The translations under genes and the position numbers were made by a program. The notes under the pieces are model-generated. The model was not told the DNA's origin, did no database searches, and saw only the letters and a program-made list of their open reading frames with translations. Shown here one piece after another: positions 37,229-46,530 of a stretch of 64,000 bases of DNA (within the stretch, counting starts at the first letter, position 1; every line of letters begins with the position of its first letter). Source of the stretch: LMUY01 sp964242215 (GTDB lineage: Bacteria > Pseudomonadota > Alphaproteobacteria > Acetobacterales > Acetobacteraceae); the NCBI GenBank assembly GCA_964242215.1, contig CAXTCJ010000004.1, forward strand, positions 42,612 through 106,611, in the 5' to 3' direction.

Positions 37229-38731
37229 ATGGCCCTTATCAGCTTGCGCGACCTCGGCATGGTCACGCCGCGTCCCCTGTTTCAGAACATCGCCGTCAAT
37301 TTCGGCCCGGGCGATCGCGTCGGCCTGGTCGCTGCGAATGGCGCCGGTAAATCCACCCTGCTGCGCTGTGTCGCCGGCCAGGTCGATCCCGATGCGGGCA
37401 GTGTCGTGCTGTCGCGTGGCGCCCGGATCGGCTTCGTCGAGCAGGACGTGCCGCCCGATCTGCTCGGCTTGGCCCTGGGCGAGTTTCTGCGCCGAGCCCT
37501 GCCACCGGCCGAGCGCGCGCAAGAAGCCTGGCGCGTCGGTGCCGTGCTGGACGAGTTCGACACCCCCGAGGCGCTGCACGACCGCCCACTCGGGGCGCTG
37601 AGCGGCGGCTGGCAGCGGCTTGCGCTGCTCGCCCGCGTGTGGATCCGGCAGCCCGACGCGCTGCTGCTGGACGAGCCGACCAACCACCTCGACGCCGAGA
37701 AGATCGCGCTGCTGGAACGCTGGATCACTGGCCCGGCTTCCCGCACGCCGATGCTGATCGCAAGCCACGACCGCAGCTTCCTCGATGCTTGCACCACCCG
37801 CACCCTGTTCCTCCGTCCGGGGGTGAGCCGGCTCTACACGCACCCCTACAGTGCTGCCCGGGCGCTATTGGCCGACGACGATGCGGCGCAGGACCGCAAG
37901 CACGCCAAGGACGCCAAGGAGGTGACCCGCCTGCGCCGCAACGCCGGCGAGCTGCGCAACATCGGCGTCAACAGCGGCAGCGACCTGCTGCAGAAGAAGT
38001 CCATGCAGTTGCGCGACCGCGCTGAGCGGCTCGAGGCGACGTTGCGCCCCGTGGCAGCCGAGCGGTCGGGCGACATCCGCCTGGTTAGCCGCGACACCCA
38101 CGCCAAGGTGCTGGCCGCGCTGCGGGACCTGGCCGTCACCACGCCGGACGGCACCCCCTTGTTCCGGATCGCCAAGCTCGATGTTCGCCTGGGCGATCGC
38201 CTGGTGCTGCTGGGCCGCAACGGTGCCGGCAAGTCGCAACTGGTCCGGCTGCTGCGCCGGGCGACAAGCGAGGCGGTGCCCGGCGTGCAGGTTAGCCCGA
38301 GCCTCGTCCTCGGCTATGCCGACCAGGGCATGGCGCATCTGCCGGACAGCCAGACCCCGCACCGGTTCATCGCGGCACGCCCGGGGATCGGCGACGCCCA
38401 AGCCACCGGCCTGCTCGCCGGCGCCGGGCTCAGCGTGGAGGCGCAGGCCCGCCCGATCGGCCGCCTGTCCCCTGGCCAGAAGGCGAGGCTCGGGTTGCTG
38501 GCACTTCGCCTGGCGGAGCCGAACTTCTACCTGCTGGACGAGCCGACCAACCACGTCGACATCCCCGGCCAAGAGCAGCTCGAGGCGGAGTTGCTGGCGC
38601 AGGGGGCGACCTGTGTCCTGGTGTCGCACGATCGCAGCTTCGTTGAGGCGGTGGGGACCCGCTTCCTCCTGATCGAAGGCGGCGAGGCAACCGAGGTGGC
38701 CGGGCCAGCCGCGTTCAAGCCTGCTCGATGA
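37229..38731 (+). CDS. ABC-F family ATPase
   Basis: The 500-aa soluble protein has two ABC ATPase domains and no membrane helix. Walker A motifs are GLVAANGAGKSTLLR (about 31-45) and LGRNGAGKSQ (about 329-338). Signature motifs are LSGGWQRLALLARV and LSPGQKARLGLLAL, and both Walker B regions read LLDEPTNHLD/LLDEPTNHVD. The inter-domain linker is helical and charged. ABC-F proteins act on the ribosome (Uup, EttA and resistance types). The subgroup cannot be settled from motifs. The 3' end overlaps the convergent GH3 gene by 17 bp. Confidence 0.93.
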   Translation: MALISLRDLGMVTPRPLFQNIAVNFGPGDRVGLVAANGAGKSTLLRCVAGQVDPDAGSVVLSRGARIGFVEQDVPPDLLGLALGEFLRRALPPAERAQEAWRVGAVLDEFDTPEALHDRPLGALSGGWQRLALLARVWIRQPDALLLDEPTNHLDAEKIALLERWITGPASRTPMLIASHDRSFLDACTTRTLFLRPGVSRLYTHPYSAARALLADDDAAQDRKHAKDAKEVTRLRRNAGELRNIGVNSGSDLLQKKSMQLRDRAERLEATLRPVAAERSGDIRLVSRDTHAKVLAALRDLAVTTPDGTPLFRIAKLDVRLGDRLVLLGRNGAGKSQLVRLLRRATSEAVPGVQVSPSLVLGYADQGMAHLPDSQTPHRFIAARPGIGDAQATGLLAGAGLSVEAQARPIGRLSPGQKARLGLLALRLAEPNFYLLDEPTNHVDIPGQEQLEAELLAQGATCVLVSHDRSFVEAVGTRFLLIEGGEATEVAGPAAFKPAR

Positions 38732-40226
38732 ACCGCAGCAACCCGTCCAGCAGCGCCGGGTCGTTGATCACGCGCGGCACCTTGTTCTGGCCGCCGAGTT
38801 TGCCGCGGCTGGCCATCCAGGCGCTGAACGTGCCGGATGGCACCAGGCGCACATCGGGCGGGTCCATGCCGAAGCCGCCGCGCCGGTGGTCGGCGTAGTC
38901 GGCATTCAGCCGGGCCAGGTTGGAATCCAGGTGTTCGGCGAATGGCTGGGCCGCGATGGGTGGGTCGGCTTCCACCACGAACACGTGGCCACCGCGCGTG
39001 CCTCCCCCGAGCAGGGCGCCGGCCGCGTAATCGTTCACCGCCGTGCCGCAGGCGCGCGCGGCTTCGGTGACGGCCGTGTCCAATTCCGCGGCGATCAGGT
39101 GCTCGCCGAACGCCGATAGGGTGTAGGCGGTGCGCCCGGTGATCAGCACCCGCGGCGGATCGCGCTCGATCAGCGTCACGGTGTCGCCGACCACGTAGGA
39201 CCACAGCCCGGAATTCGTGCTGAGCACCAGCGCATACTCGACGCCGAGGTCCGCCGTTGCGAGCCAGCGTCGATCGGGTGCGGGGTGGTCCAGCTCGGCG
39301 GGGCGGACGAATTCGAAGAACAGGCCGCGGTCCACCACAAGGCGCAAGCCCGCGCCAGGGCCGCGGTCGGCGCTGGCGATGAAGCCCTCGCTGGCGGGAT
39401 AGACCTCCCGCGTTTCCGCCCGGCTGCCCTCGAGCCACGCCGCCATGGCATCGCGGTAGGGCGCAAAAGCCACGCCGCCGTGCACCACCAATTCCAGCGC
39501 GGGGTAGAGTGCGGCGAGGCGGCGCGGAGCATCCGGACGCAGCCGGGCGACCTCGTCGAAGAACAGCAGCATCCAACTCGGCGTGCCCGAGATGGAGCGC
39601 ACGTCCGCACCTAGCGAGCGGGGCGCCAGTGCGGCGATTTTGGCCTGCCAATCGCCGAGCAGCGCCAGGTCGCGCGGCGGAAAGGCCCGGGCGCGCAGCA
39701 ACGCCGGCATCTCGGCGGCCGCGATGCCGCTGAGGTCGCCCGCGTAGACGCCGGGTGCCAGCCGCTCCAAGGCGCTCGAGCCGCCGAGCAGCATGTTGCG
39801 CCCGCCGAACACGCGGGAGTCTGGCCGGGCCGCCAGGTGGAAGGCCATCGTGTCGAACCCGGCGCCGACATTGGACCGCAGGCCCTCCCGGCTGACCGGG
39901 ATGCGCTTGGTCGTGCTGCCGGTCGTGCCGCTGCTCTGCGCGAAGAACGGGATCAGCCCGGGCCATGTGACGTTGCGCAGCCGCGGAAAAGCCGTCTGCC
40001 ACCACTCGTCCCAGAACGCCTCGTACGTGCGGAGCGGCACGCGCGCCTGGTAGCCCCGCACGGTGCGGATGCTGGAGAACTGGTGGGCGCGGCCGAACCG
40101 GGTGCGTGCCGCCGTTCGCAGCAACTGCCGCAGGGTGTCGCGTTGCGCCGCCACCGCGTCCATCCGGGCGAGCGCCGTCAGCCGCCGTCGCGCCGCCAGC
40201 CGCAGCACGGGGGTGGCGTCGATCAT
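38715..40226 (-). CDS. GH3-family acyl-adenylating enzyme (auxin-responsive GH3 homolog)
   Basis: The 503-aa protein belongs to the GH3 branch of acyl-adenylate enzymes. The ATP-binding motif FFAQSSGTTGSTTKRIPVS is at about residues 93-111, SGTPSWMLLFFDE and YPASEGFIA follow, and the Y-x-x-x-x-G-D region is SYVVGDTVTLIE. Plant GH3 enzymes join amino acids to hormone carboxylates through an acyl-AMP; bacterial members are mostly uncharacterised. The ATG at 40226 overlaps the acylase stop as ATGA, so it is translated together with two amide-bond hydrolases. Amide synthesis is inferred from the family. Confidence 0.88.
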   Translation of the reverse strand: MIDATPVLRLAARRRLTALARMDAVAAQRDTLRQLLRTAARTRFGRAHQFSSIRTVRGYQARVPLRTYEAFWDEWWQTAFPRLRNVTWPGLIPFFAQSSGTTGSTTKRIPVSREGLRSNVGAGFDTMAFHLAARPDSRVFGGRNMLLGGSSALERLAPGVYAGDLSGIAAAEMPALLRARAFPPRDLALLGDWQAKIAALAPRSLGADVRSISGTPSWMLLFFDEVARLRPDAPRRLAALYPALELVVHGGVAFAPYRDAMAAWLEGSRAETREVYPASEGFIASADRGPGAGLRLVVDRGLFFEFVRPAELDHPAPDRRWLATADLGVEYALVLSTNSGLWSYVVGDTVTLIERDPPRVLITGRTAYTLSAFGEHLIAAELDTAVTEAARACGTAVNDYAAGALLGGGTRGGHVFVVEADPPIAAQPFAEHLDSNLARLNADYADHRRGGFGMDPPDVRLVPSGTFSAWMASRGKLGGQNKVPRVINDPALLDGLLRFIEQA

Positions 40227-42400
40227 GCCGGCATCAGCAGCGTCCGGTGCGGCCACGCCCGGGCCGGTTCCGGGCGCAACGGCACGGTGATGGTCTCCCC
40301 CGCGCGCCACAGGCCGACCTGGTCCGCGACATTGGCCGAGCCCAACCAGCCGTCCTGGCCGCCGAGCAGCACGAAGCCGTTCGCGTCCGGGTCCGACAGG
40401 TCCGACACATGCCGCGCGCAGGCGCCGAACGTCACCCGGTGCCGGCCGAAGACCATCCCGTGCCCGCTCTTGTTCAGCGTGTCGTTGCTGCCGGGCATGG
40501 CGATCGTGGGCTCGGCGAACCAGCGCCCCACCCCCGGCAGAACGGCCAACGGGTGCCGCAAGGCCAAGCGGTGCACCGACCCCCAATTGCCGTATCGCCG
40601 CAAGGACAGGGCGGCCTTGCGCAGTCCGGCGGCCACGATGGGCGGCGAGGCATGCTGGACCCGGTCGGCGACGATGGCCCGCCCGCTCCAGATCACGGCC
40701 AACAATCTCAGCGTCTTGCGCGGGATCGTGCGGCGGGCGATCGCGGCCACCGTCACTTCGAACACCAGGGCGCCGGCGGACTCACAGTCGTAGCGGCCAT
40801 CCCACGCCCCCAACGCGTCCCAAGCCGCTTGGCAGCTTGCTGGCGGTATGGGGAGGCGGGCGAGCAGCACGTCCCGCAGGGCGAGGGAGCGGGGCTGCAA
40901 CAGGTCGGCCTGCAGGGCGCGCAAGTCCGCCGCCGTGATTCCCGGGCCGGCGAGCAAGTCGCGCATCCGCCGCGCCCGCTCCGGAAGGGAGAAGAAGAAG
41001 CCGGCGGGCACGGGCAGCGGGGCCGGCTGGTCGTTGGCGGAGACGAGCGCGCCGACCTCCGCCGTCTCGGTATCGGCCGCATGGACCAGGTCGTCCAATG
41101 GCCAGGCCTCGCCCGGCGGACAGACCAGTGCGGCCATCGGGCGGTTGGGCCGCCGCGGCAGGTGGGCGGCGATCACGCGGGTGGCCCGGCCCTGCGGCCC
41201 CGCCTCCACCACCAGCATGGTTTGCCCCGGCACCGCGAACGGGCGCAGCGCCGCCCGGAACCCGGCGCAGTCGCGGGCGCGCATCACCCCCAGCAGGCAG
41301 GTCAACTCGTCGCTCGCGCGGTGCCCGACCCAGCGCAGTGCGACGGGGCGCTTCGACCGCATCAGCATGCCGTCGCTGACCACGGGGCCGAACCGTGTTT
41401 CGCGCAGCCGCAGCGTCACCGGGGCACGGCCGCGGACGGCGATCGATTCCTCCCGCACTGTCATCGGCTCGGACGACACGTCCACCAACTCGCTGCTGGC
41501 GGCGTGCAGGCTGGTGCCGCCCCAGGCGATATGGTCGTTGCGCCCGAGTCCGATCGCGGGCAGCCCGGGGATCATCAGCCCCACCGCATCCAGGCCGGGG
41601 GAATGCAGGGCGGCGACCAGCCACAGCGATGGCAGCGCGATCGAAAGATGCGGGTCGGAGGCGATCAGCCCGGCGCCAGCAGCCGAACGGCCGGCCGGCA
41701 CTACGGCCGAGTTGCTGCCGCGGAACAGCGCCACCGCCGCCTCGTCCGGACGCTCCGGCCAGGGCAGCGCGTCACCCGCCTGCATCTGGGGCCACAGCGC
41801 GTCCCACATCGTCGCCGGCATCCGCTCCTGCGTCCGCAGCAACCGGCCGAAGACGAGCCAAGACACGTCGGCGGAGGCCAAACGGGTGATGCTGAGCAGG
41901 TCAGCCAAGGTCCAGGGCTGCGGGGCGATATCGAGCAGCCGCAGTTCGTAGGGCAGGGCGGGGGCATGGGCGATGACGTGATTGACGCCGGCCAGGAAGC
42001 CCTCCGCCCAGCGCCGGGTCGCGTCCGGCAAGGCGGCGATCATGGCGGGGACGGCCCTGCCGAAATCCATCAGGCGCAAGGCACGATCGACTTCGATGCC
42101 GGCCGGGCCGATCACCTCTGCCACCCGCCCGGCCGCGATGCGGCGCATGGCCTCCATCTGGGCGAGCCGAAGATGGGCGTGCACGACGCCGAGGCCGGCC
42201 GCGAGGTCCTCATCGCACGACGCCTCGATGCTGGGCACCTGGTGGCTGTCCCAGCGTATGTCCACGGGCGCGCGCAAGGCCAGCCCGTGCAACGGAATCA
42301 TGGCGAGCCGCTCCGCCGTGGAGACGGCAGGGGGCCGGCCCAATCGCATGGCCCGCGTGACGAGGCCGGCAGCGAAGGCGAGCTGTCGAAGTTGCTGCAT
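40223..42400 (-). CDS. Penicillin-acylase-family Ntn hydrolase (peptidase S45)
   Basis: The 725-aa precursor should self-cleave into alpha and beta subunits. The predicted nucleophile is Ser229 in LFRGSNSAVVPAG, preceded by the usual Gly, and IASDPHLSIALPSLW follows as in S45 enzymes. Further family segments are GVVHAHLRLAQMEAMRR (about 71-87) and LGRNDHIAWGGTS. The family hydrolyses amides such as penicillins and N-acyl-homoserine lactones. An obvious N-terminal signal peptide is not clear, so location (cytoplasm or periplasm) is uncertain. It lies 10 bp after the M20 gene and overlaps the GH3 gene. Confidence 0.92.
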   Translation of the reverse strand: MQQLRQLAFAAGLVTRAMRLGRPPAVSTAERLAMIPLHGLALRAPVDIRWDSHQVPSIEASCDEDLAAGLGVVHAHLRLAQMEAMRRIAAGRVAEVIGPAGIEVDRALRLMDFGRAVPAMIAALPDATRRWAEGFLAGVNHVIAHAPALPYELRLLDIAPQPWTLADLLSITRLASADVSWLVFGRLLRTQERMPATMWDALWPQMQAGDALPWPERPDEAAVALFRGSNSAVVPAGRSAAGAGLIASDPHLSIALPSLWLVAALHSPGLDAVGLMIPGLPAIGLGRNDHIAWGGTSLHAASSELVDVSSEPMTVREESIAVRGRAPVTLRLRETRFGPVVSDGMLMRSKRPVALRWVGHRASDELTCLLGVMRARDCAGFRAALRPFAVPGQTMLVVEAGPQGRATRVIAAHLPRRPNRPMAALVCPPGEAWPLDDLVHAADTETAEVGALVSANDQPAPLPVPAGFFFSLPERARRMRDLLAGPGITAADLRALQADLLQPRSLALRDVLLARLPIPPASCQAAWDALGAWDGRYDCESAGALVFEVTVAAIARRTIPRKTLRLLAVIWSGRAIVADRVQHASPPIVAAGLRKAALSLRRYGNWGSVHRLALRHPLAVLPGVGRWFAEPTIAMPGSNDTLNKSGHGMVFGRHRVTFGACARHVSDLSDPDANGFVLLGGQDGWLGSANVADQVGLWRAGETITVPLRPEPARAWPHRTLLMPA

Positions 42401-42410
42401 GGAGTTAGAT

Positions 42411-43784
42411 TCAGACGGCCCGGGCCGCGAGTTCGGGGAGCAGCAGCAACCAGGCCTGCAACCCCTCGTCGAACGAGCTGATCCGGATGAATTCGTTCGG
42501 CGCGTGCACGTCCGAGTCCGACACGCCGTACGAGCACATCACCGTCTCCATGCCGAGATGCTGCTTGATCATGGACGAGATCGGCAATGTGCCGCCCACC
42601 CCGACGTGCAACGGCTTCTTGCCGTGCAGTTTCTCCGTCATCCGCTCCACGGCGAGCAGGGCCCAGTGGTCGTCCGGGATCGCGTAGGCGCAGGCGCCAC
42701 CATGCTCCCGGTCGATGGTGAGCGTGGCGAAGGCCGGGCAATGCAGGCGCAGATGCTGCTCCACGGCGTCGGCTACCACCGCCGGGTCCTGTCCCACGCC
42801 CAGGCGGCAGGTGAGCTTGGCACCGGCGCCGGCGGGCAGCACCGTCTTGGTGCCCGGCCCGGCATAGCCGCCCCAGATACCGTTCACCTCCAGCGTGGGC
42901 CGCAGCCACATCGCCTCCAGCATCGGCACGCCGCGCTCTACCGCACCCGGCTTGGCGCCGATTTCCGCCAGGAACCCGGCCTCGTCAAAGCCGATCGCGT
43001 CGATCGAGGCACGGTCGGCGTTGGTCGGCGCGCGTAGCCCTTCAAAGAAGCCGGCCACCGCCACGTGCCCGGTCTCGTCATGCAGGGTCGCGAGCAGCCG
43101 GGCGAGCACGGTGGCGGCATTGCCGACGGCGCCGCCGTAGCGCCCGGAATGCAGGTCGCCATTCGCCGTCTGTATCGACAGCTCCAGCGCACACAGGCCG
43201 CGGCTGTTGACGTTGACGCTCACAAGGTCCAGCCGCCAGCGGCCGCCATCGGCGGAGATCAACGCATCGGCGCGCAACCTGTCGCCGTGCTGCTGCAGGA
43301 TGGTGGGCAGGGTGCGGCTGCCCACTTCCTCCTCACCCTCCAGCAGCAGCTTGACGTTGATGGGCAGCTTGCCCTCGGTCGCGAGCACGGCCTCCAGCGC
43401 GCAGAGCATGGTCCAGAGCGGCCCCTTGTCGTCCGACGCACCGCGGCAATACACGCGGCCGTCACGGATGGTGGGCTCGAACGGTGGCGAGTGCCACAGC
43501 TCCAGCGGGTCGGGCGGCTGCACGTCGTAATGGCCGTACAGCAGCACCGTGGGGGCGCCGGGCGCGTCCAGCCACTCCGCGTAGACGGCCGGGTGGCCGC
43601 CCGCGTCCAGCAGGTGCACGTCGTGCAGGCCGATGCGTTCCAGGTGGCTGGTCAGCAGTGAGGCAGCGCGGCGCATGTCCGGCTTGTGCGCCGGGTCGGT
43701 GCTGACGCTGGGGATGCGGAGCAGCTCGAGCATGCCGTCGAACAGGCGGGTGCGGTTCCCGGCGATCCAGTCAGCTGCGAGCAT
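42411..43784 (-). CDS. M20-family metallopeptidase (dipeptidase-like)
   Basis: The 457-aa zinc peptidase of the M20 family has the first metal motif LLYGHYDVQPPDPLELW (about 78-94), then GRASDDKG-type RGASDDKGPLWT (Asp metal bridge) and the catalytic/metal glutamates in LLLEGEEEVGSRTLP. A dimerisation domain and the final histidine region SDVHAPNEFI complete it. This subtype cleaves dipeptides or N-acyl amino acids. AAGGA is ten bases before the ATG. It is the first gene of the M20-S45-GH3 operon and diverges from a NitT/TauT-type importer across 108 bp. Confidence 0.93.
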   Translation of the reverse strand: MLAADWIAGNRTRLFDGMLELLRIPSVSTDPAHKPDMRRAASLLTSHLERIGLHDVHLLDAGGHPAVYAEWLDAPGAPTVLLYGHYDVQPPDPLELWHSPPFEPTIRDGRVYCRGASDDKGPLWTMLCALEAVLATEGKLPINVKLLLEGEEEVGSRTLPTILQQHGDRLRADALISADGGRWRLDLVSVNVNSRGLCALELSIQTANGDLHSGRYGGAVGNAATVLARLLATLHDETGHVAVAGFFEGLRAPTNADRASIDAIGFDEAGFLAEIGAKPGAVERGVPMLEAMWLRPTLEVNGIWGGYAGPGTKTVLPAGAGAKLTCRLGVGQDPAVVADAVEQHLRLHCPAFATLTIDREHGGACAYAIPDDHWALLAVERMTEKLHGKKPLHVGVGGTLPISSMIKQHLGMETVMCSYGVSDSDVHAPNEFIRISSFDEGLQAWLLLLPELAARAV

Positions 43785-43892
43785 CGTTCGGTGTCCTTCG
43801 TGGTCACCCGGACTCAACGCGGGGCACGACGCCGCGTCAATTCGGTCGCTGGCACAGGCCTTGCGTGGCCGGCGCGAACTCGGGAGGCTTCT

Positions 43893-44915
43893 ATGCCAAA
43901 GCGTCGTGACGTGCTGATGGGTGCTGGCGCCGCATTGCTGGCCGCCGGCGGGGCGCGTGCCGCAGGCGCACCGGAGACAAAGACGGTCGAGATTGCCGGG
44001 GTGCGGGATCCACAACTGGGCGCCCAATTGGCGATCGCGCAGCAATACGGCTACTTCAAGGATGCCGGGCTGGACGTCACCGTGCACTGGAACCAGTCGG
44101 CGGCCGATACGCTCACCAGTATGGCGAGCGGCATCAATGTCGGCGTCGGCGGCATCTTCACCCAAGTGGTATTCACCGGCCAAAAGCTGCCCATCCGCAC
44201 CATCTCGGCGCTGGCCGACATCGCCGAGACGCAGGGCTTCGCGCTGGGGCCGAACGTGAAGCTGGGCAGCCCGAAGGAGCTGGAGGGCAAGAAGCTTGCC
44301 TACACGCAGGGCAACTCGCAGATCCTGCTGATCGCGAAGCTCGCCCAGATGTACAACTTCGACATGGCGAAGATCACGCTGGTCAACATGCAGCAGTCGG
44401 AGGGCATCGTCGCCGCATCCAAGGGTGACGTCGCCGGGCTGCTGGGCTGGCAGCCGAACCTGTATCGCCTGATCTCCATGGGCGGCAGCATGTATGCCAC
44501 CGGAACGCAGCTGTTCGTGACGGGCAAGGAGCAGGTGCTGCCGTTCTCCGATCGGCTGCAATACAACCACTCGGTGCTGCTCGCGAGCCAGGATTGGATC
44601 GACACCAAGCCGAACACGCTGGCCGCCCTGATGGGGGCGATGAAGCGCGCCACCGACCTGCTGACCACGGACAAGCCCAAGGCGCTGGAGGCGATGCAGC
44701 CGGTGCTGAAGATCGACATGGATGCGCTGAAGGTGATGGCGGAGGCGAATAAATACGGCCTCGGCATCTCCGACTCGCTGGCCCGCAGCCTGACGTTCCA
44801 GAGCGACTGGGCGCTGTCGGTCAAGCGCATCGCCGAGCCGGTGACGCCCGCGCAATCCTTCGCGCCGAGCATTCTGGCCGCGATGGACCCGTCACTGGTC
44901 ACCTGGAAGGCGTAA
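43893..44915 (+). CDS. NitT/TauT-type ABC importer substrate-binding protein
   Basis: The 340-aa periplasmic binding protein has an N-terminal Tat-like signal (KRRDVLMGAGAALLAAGG). The mature fold has LAIAQQYGYFKDAGLDVTVHW and FTGQKLPIRTISALAD, typical of the SsuA/TauA/ThiY (NMT1-like) family. It would capture a small organic anion, sulfonate, nitrate or pyrimidine-like ligand. GGGAGG precedes the ATG by about five bases. The permease and ATPase genes follow directly. The ligand is not deducible. Confidence 0.9.
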   Translation: MPKRRDVLMGAGAALLAAGGARAAGAPETKTVEIAGVRDPQLGAQLAIAQQYGYFKDAGLDVTVHWNQSAADTLTSMASGINVGVGGIFTQVVFTGQKLPIRTISALADIAETQGFALGPNVKLGSPKELEGKKLAYTQGNSQILLIAKLAQMYNFDMAKITLVNMQQSEGIVAASKGDVAGLLGWQPNLYRLISMGGSMYATGTQLFVTGKEQVLPFSDRLQYNHSVLLASQDWIDTKPNTLAALMGAMKRATDLLTTDKPKALEAMQPVLKIDMDALKVMAEANKYGLGISDSLARSLTFQSDWALSVKRIAEPVTPAQSFAPSILAAMDPSLVTWKA

Positions 44916-44949
44916 ACCTGTTTTGAGAGGGAGGTTTTGGACGGGTGCG

Positions 44950-45705
44950 ATGCGCTTCGCATCCGTGGCGTTGTTCTTCGCGGCGTGGTGGGGGTTCTCG
45001 TGGCTGAACGGCCACGGCCTGAAGCTGTTCAACCCTGTGCTGCTGCCGGGTCCGGACGCCGTGGTGCGCACCGGAATCGAATTGGTGCGCACGGGCGAGC
45101 TGCAGGCCGACATCCTGGCCAGCCTGTCCCGCGTGATCCAGGGCTTCCTGCTCGCAGCCATCGGCGGCATCGCGGCCGGCACCCTGGTGGCGCGCTCCCA
45201 TATTCTGGAGCAGCTGTTCGAGCCGATGATCGAATTGTTGCGCCCCATCCCGCCCTTGGCGTTCCTGCCGATGATGGTGCTGTGGTTCGGCATCGGCGAG
45301 GGATCCAAGATCGCCTTCATCACCTATGCCGCGTTCTTCCCCGTGTTCACCACCACGGTGGAGGGCATGAAGTTCGTCGACCCGTTGTTGTTGCGCGCCG
45401 CCTCCAGCCTCGGTGCCTCGCGGCGGGACTTGTTCCGCTACGTGGTGCTGCCCGCTGCCATGCCGGCGATCATCACGGGGTTGCGGCTTAGTTTCGCCCT
45501 AAGTTTCTTCGTGATCGTGGCGGCCGAGTTCATCGCCGCCGATAGTGGCCTGGGTTACCTGATCAACGATGCCCGCACCTTCTTCCTGGTGTCGCAGATG
45601 CTGCTGGGCGCGGCGGTGATCGGCATAATCGGCTTCATCTTCAACACCCTGCTGCGCCGCCTGGAAAACCGCCTGCTCCGGTGGCGCAAGCCGGCCAGGA
45701 CATGA
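44950..45705 (+). CDS. NitT/TauT-type ABC importer permease
   Basis: The 251-aa inner-membrane protein has about six helices and the binding-protein-dependent transport signature; the EAA-like loop is RAASSLGASRRDLFRYVVLPAAMP (about 156-179). It has the conserved ELLRPIPPLAFLPMMVLWFG segment of SsuC/TauC permeases. The ATG at 44950 is chosen; an in-frame TTG at 44923 would add nine residues but has no ribosome binding site. Its stop overlaps the ATPase start as ATGA. Confidence 0.9.
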   Translation: MRFASVALFFAAWWGFSWLNGHGLKLFNPVLLPGPDAVVRTGIELVRTGELQADILASLSRVIQGFLLAAIGGIAAGTLVARSHILEQLFEPMIELLRPIPPLAFLPMMVLWFGIGEGSKIAFITYAAFFPVFTTTVEGMKFVDPLLLRAASSLGASRRDLFRYVVLPAAMPAIITGLRLSFALSFFVIVAAEFIAADSGLGYLINDARTFFLVSQMLLGAAVIGIIGFIFNTLLRRLENRLLRWRKPART

Positions 45706-46472
45706 CCCTTGGCATGACCAAAATCGTCATCGACGGGGTGACCAAGCGGTTCAACCCCGAGACGCTAGCGGTGAGCCGGGTCGATCTGCAGATCGCGGAG
45801 AACAGCTTCACCTGCCTGCTCGGCCCGTCCGGCTGCGGCAAGTCGACGCTGCTCGGCATGATCGCCGGGTTCGTGCCACCGACCACCGGGCAGGTGCTGG
45901 TGGACGGCAAGAAGATCACCGCGTCCGGCGCCGACCGCGGTGTGGTGTTCCAGGAATACGCGTTGTTCCCGTGGCGCACGGCGGCGCAGAACGTGGCGTT
46001 CGGCCCGATGATCGGCCGCAAGTCCAAGGCCGAGCAGGCCCGCATCGCCGAGCACTATCTGGCGCTGGTCGGGCTGGCGGACCATGCCCGCAAATTCCCC
46101 TCCGAGCTGTCGGGCGGCATGAAGCAGCGCGTGGCGATCGCGCGGGCGTTGGCCAACAATCCCTCGGTGCTGCTGATGGACGAACCGTTCGGCGCGCTGG
46201 ACGCCCAAACGCGCGAGGTGCTGCAGGAGGAGATGCTGCGGATCTGGCAGCAGGACCGCAAGACGGTGGTGTTCGTGACGCACAGCATCTCGGAATCGGT
46301 CTTCCTGGCCGACCGCGTGGTGGTGATGGCGACCCGGCCCGGCTCGGTGAAGGAAGTGTTCGATATCACCCTGCCACACCCACGCGACCGCAGTGCGCCG
46401 GAGTTCGTCGCCTTGGAGCGCCGGATCAAGCAACTGGTGCGCGAGGAAGTGCAGAAGCTCGGGGTGATCTGA
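45702..46472 (+). CDS. NitT/TauT-type ABC importer ATPase
   Basis: The 256-aa ATPase has Walker A LGPSGCGKSTLLGMIAG (about 41-57), Q-loop FQEYALFPWRT, signature LSGGMKQRVAIARAL and Walker B VLLMDEPFGALD, followed by THSISESVFLADRVVVM. This is the SsuB/TauB type. The ATG at 45702 overlaps the permease stop. It completes a three-gene importer that is transcribed away from the M20 operon. Confidence 0.95.
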   Translation: MTLGMTKIVIDGVTKRFNPETLAVSRVDLQIAENSFTCLLGPSGCGKSTLLGMIAGFVPPTTGQVLVDGKKITASGADRGVVFQEYALFPWRTAAQNVAFGPMIGRKSKAEQARIAEHYLALVGLADHARKFPSELSGGMKQRVAIARALANNPSVLLMDEPFGALDAQTREVLQEEMLRIWQQDRKTVVFVTHSISESVFLADRVVVMATRPGSVKEVFDITLPHPRDRSAPEFVALERRIKQLVREEVQKLGVI

Positions 46473-46530
46473 CTTGCCAGCGCCGATCCCGGCGTCGACA
46501 CTTGCCCCCAATTGAATGAGGCCACACCGA

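Noticed and set aside
40106..42481. 791-codon plus-strand open frame
   Set aside because: It is antisense to the S45 acylase gene with Arg/Gly/Gln-rich low-complexity sequence and no recognisable motif.
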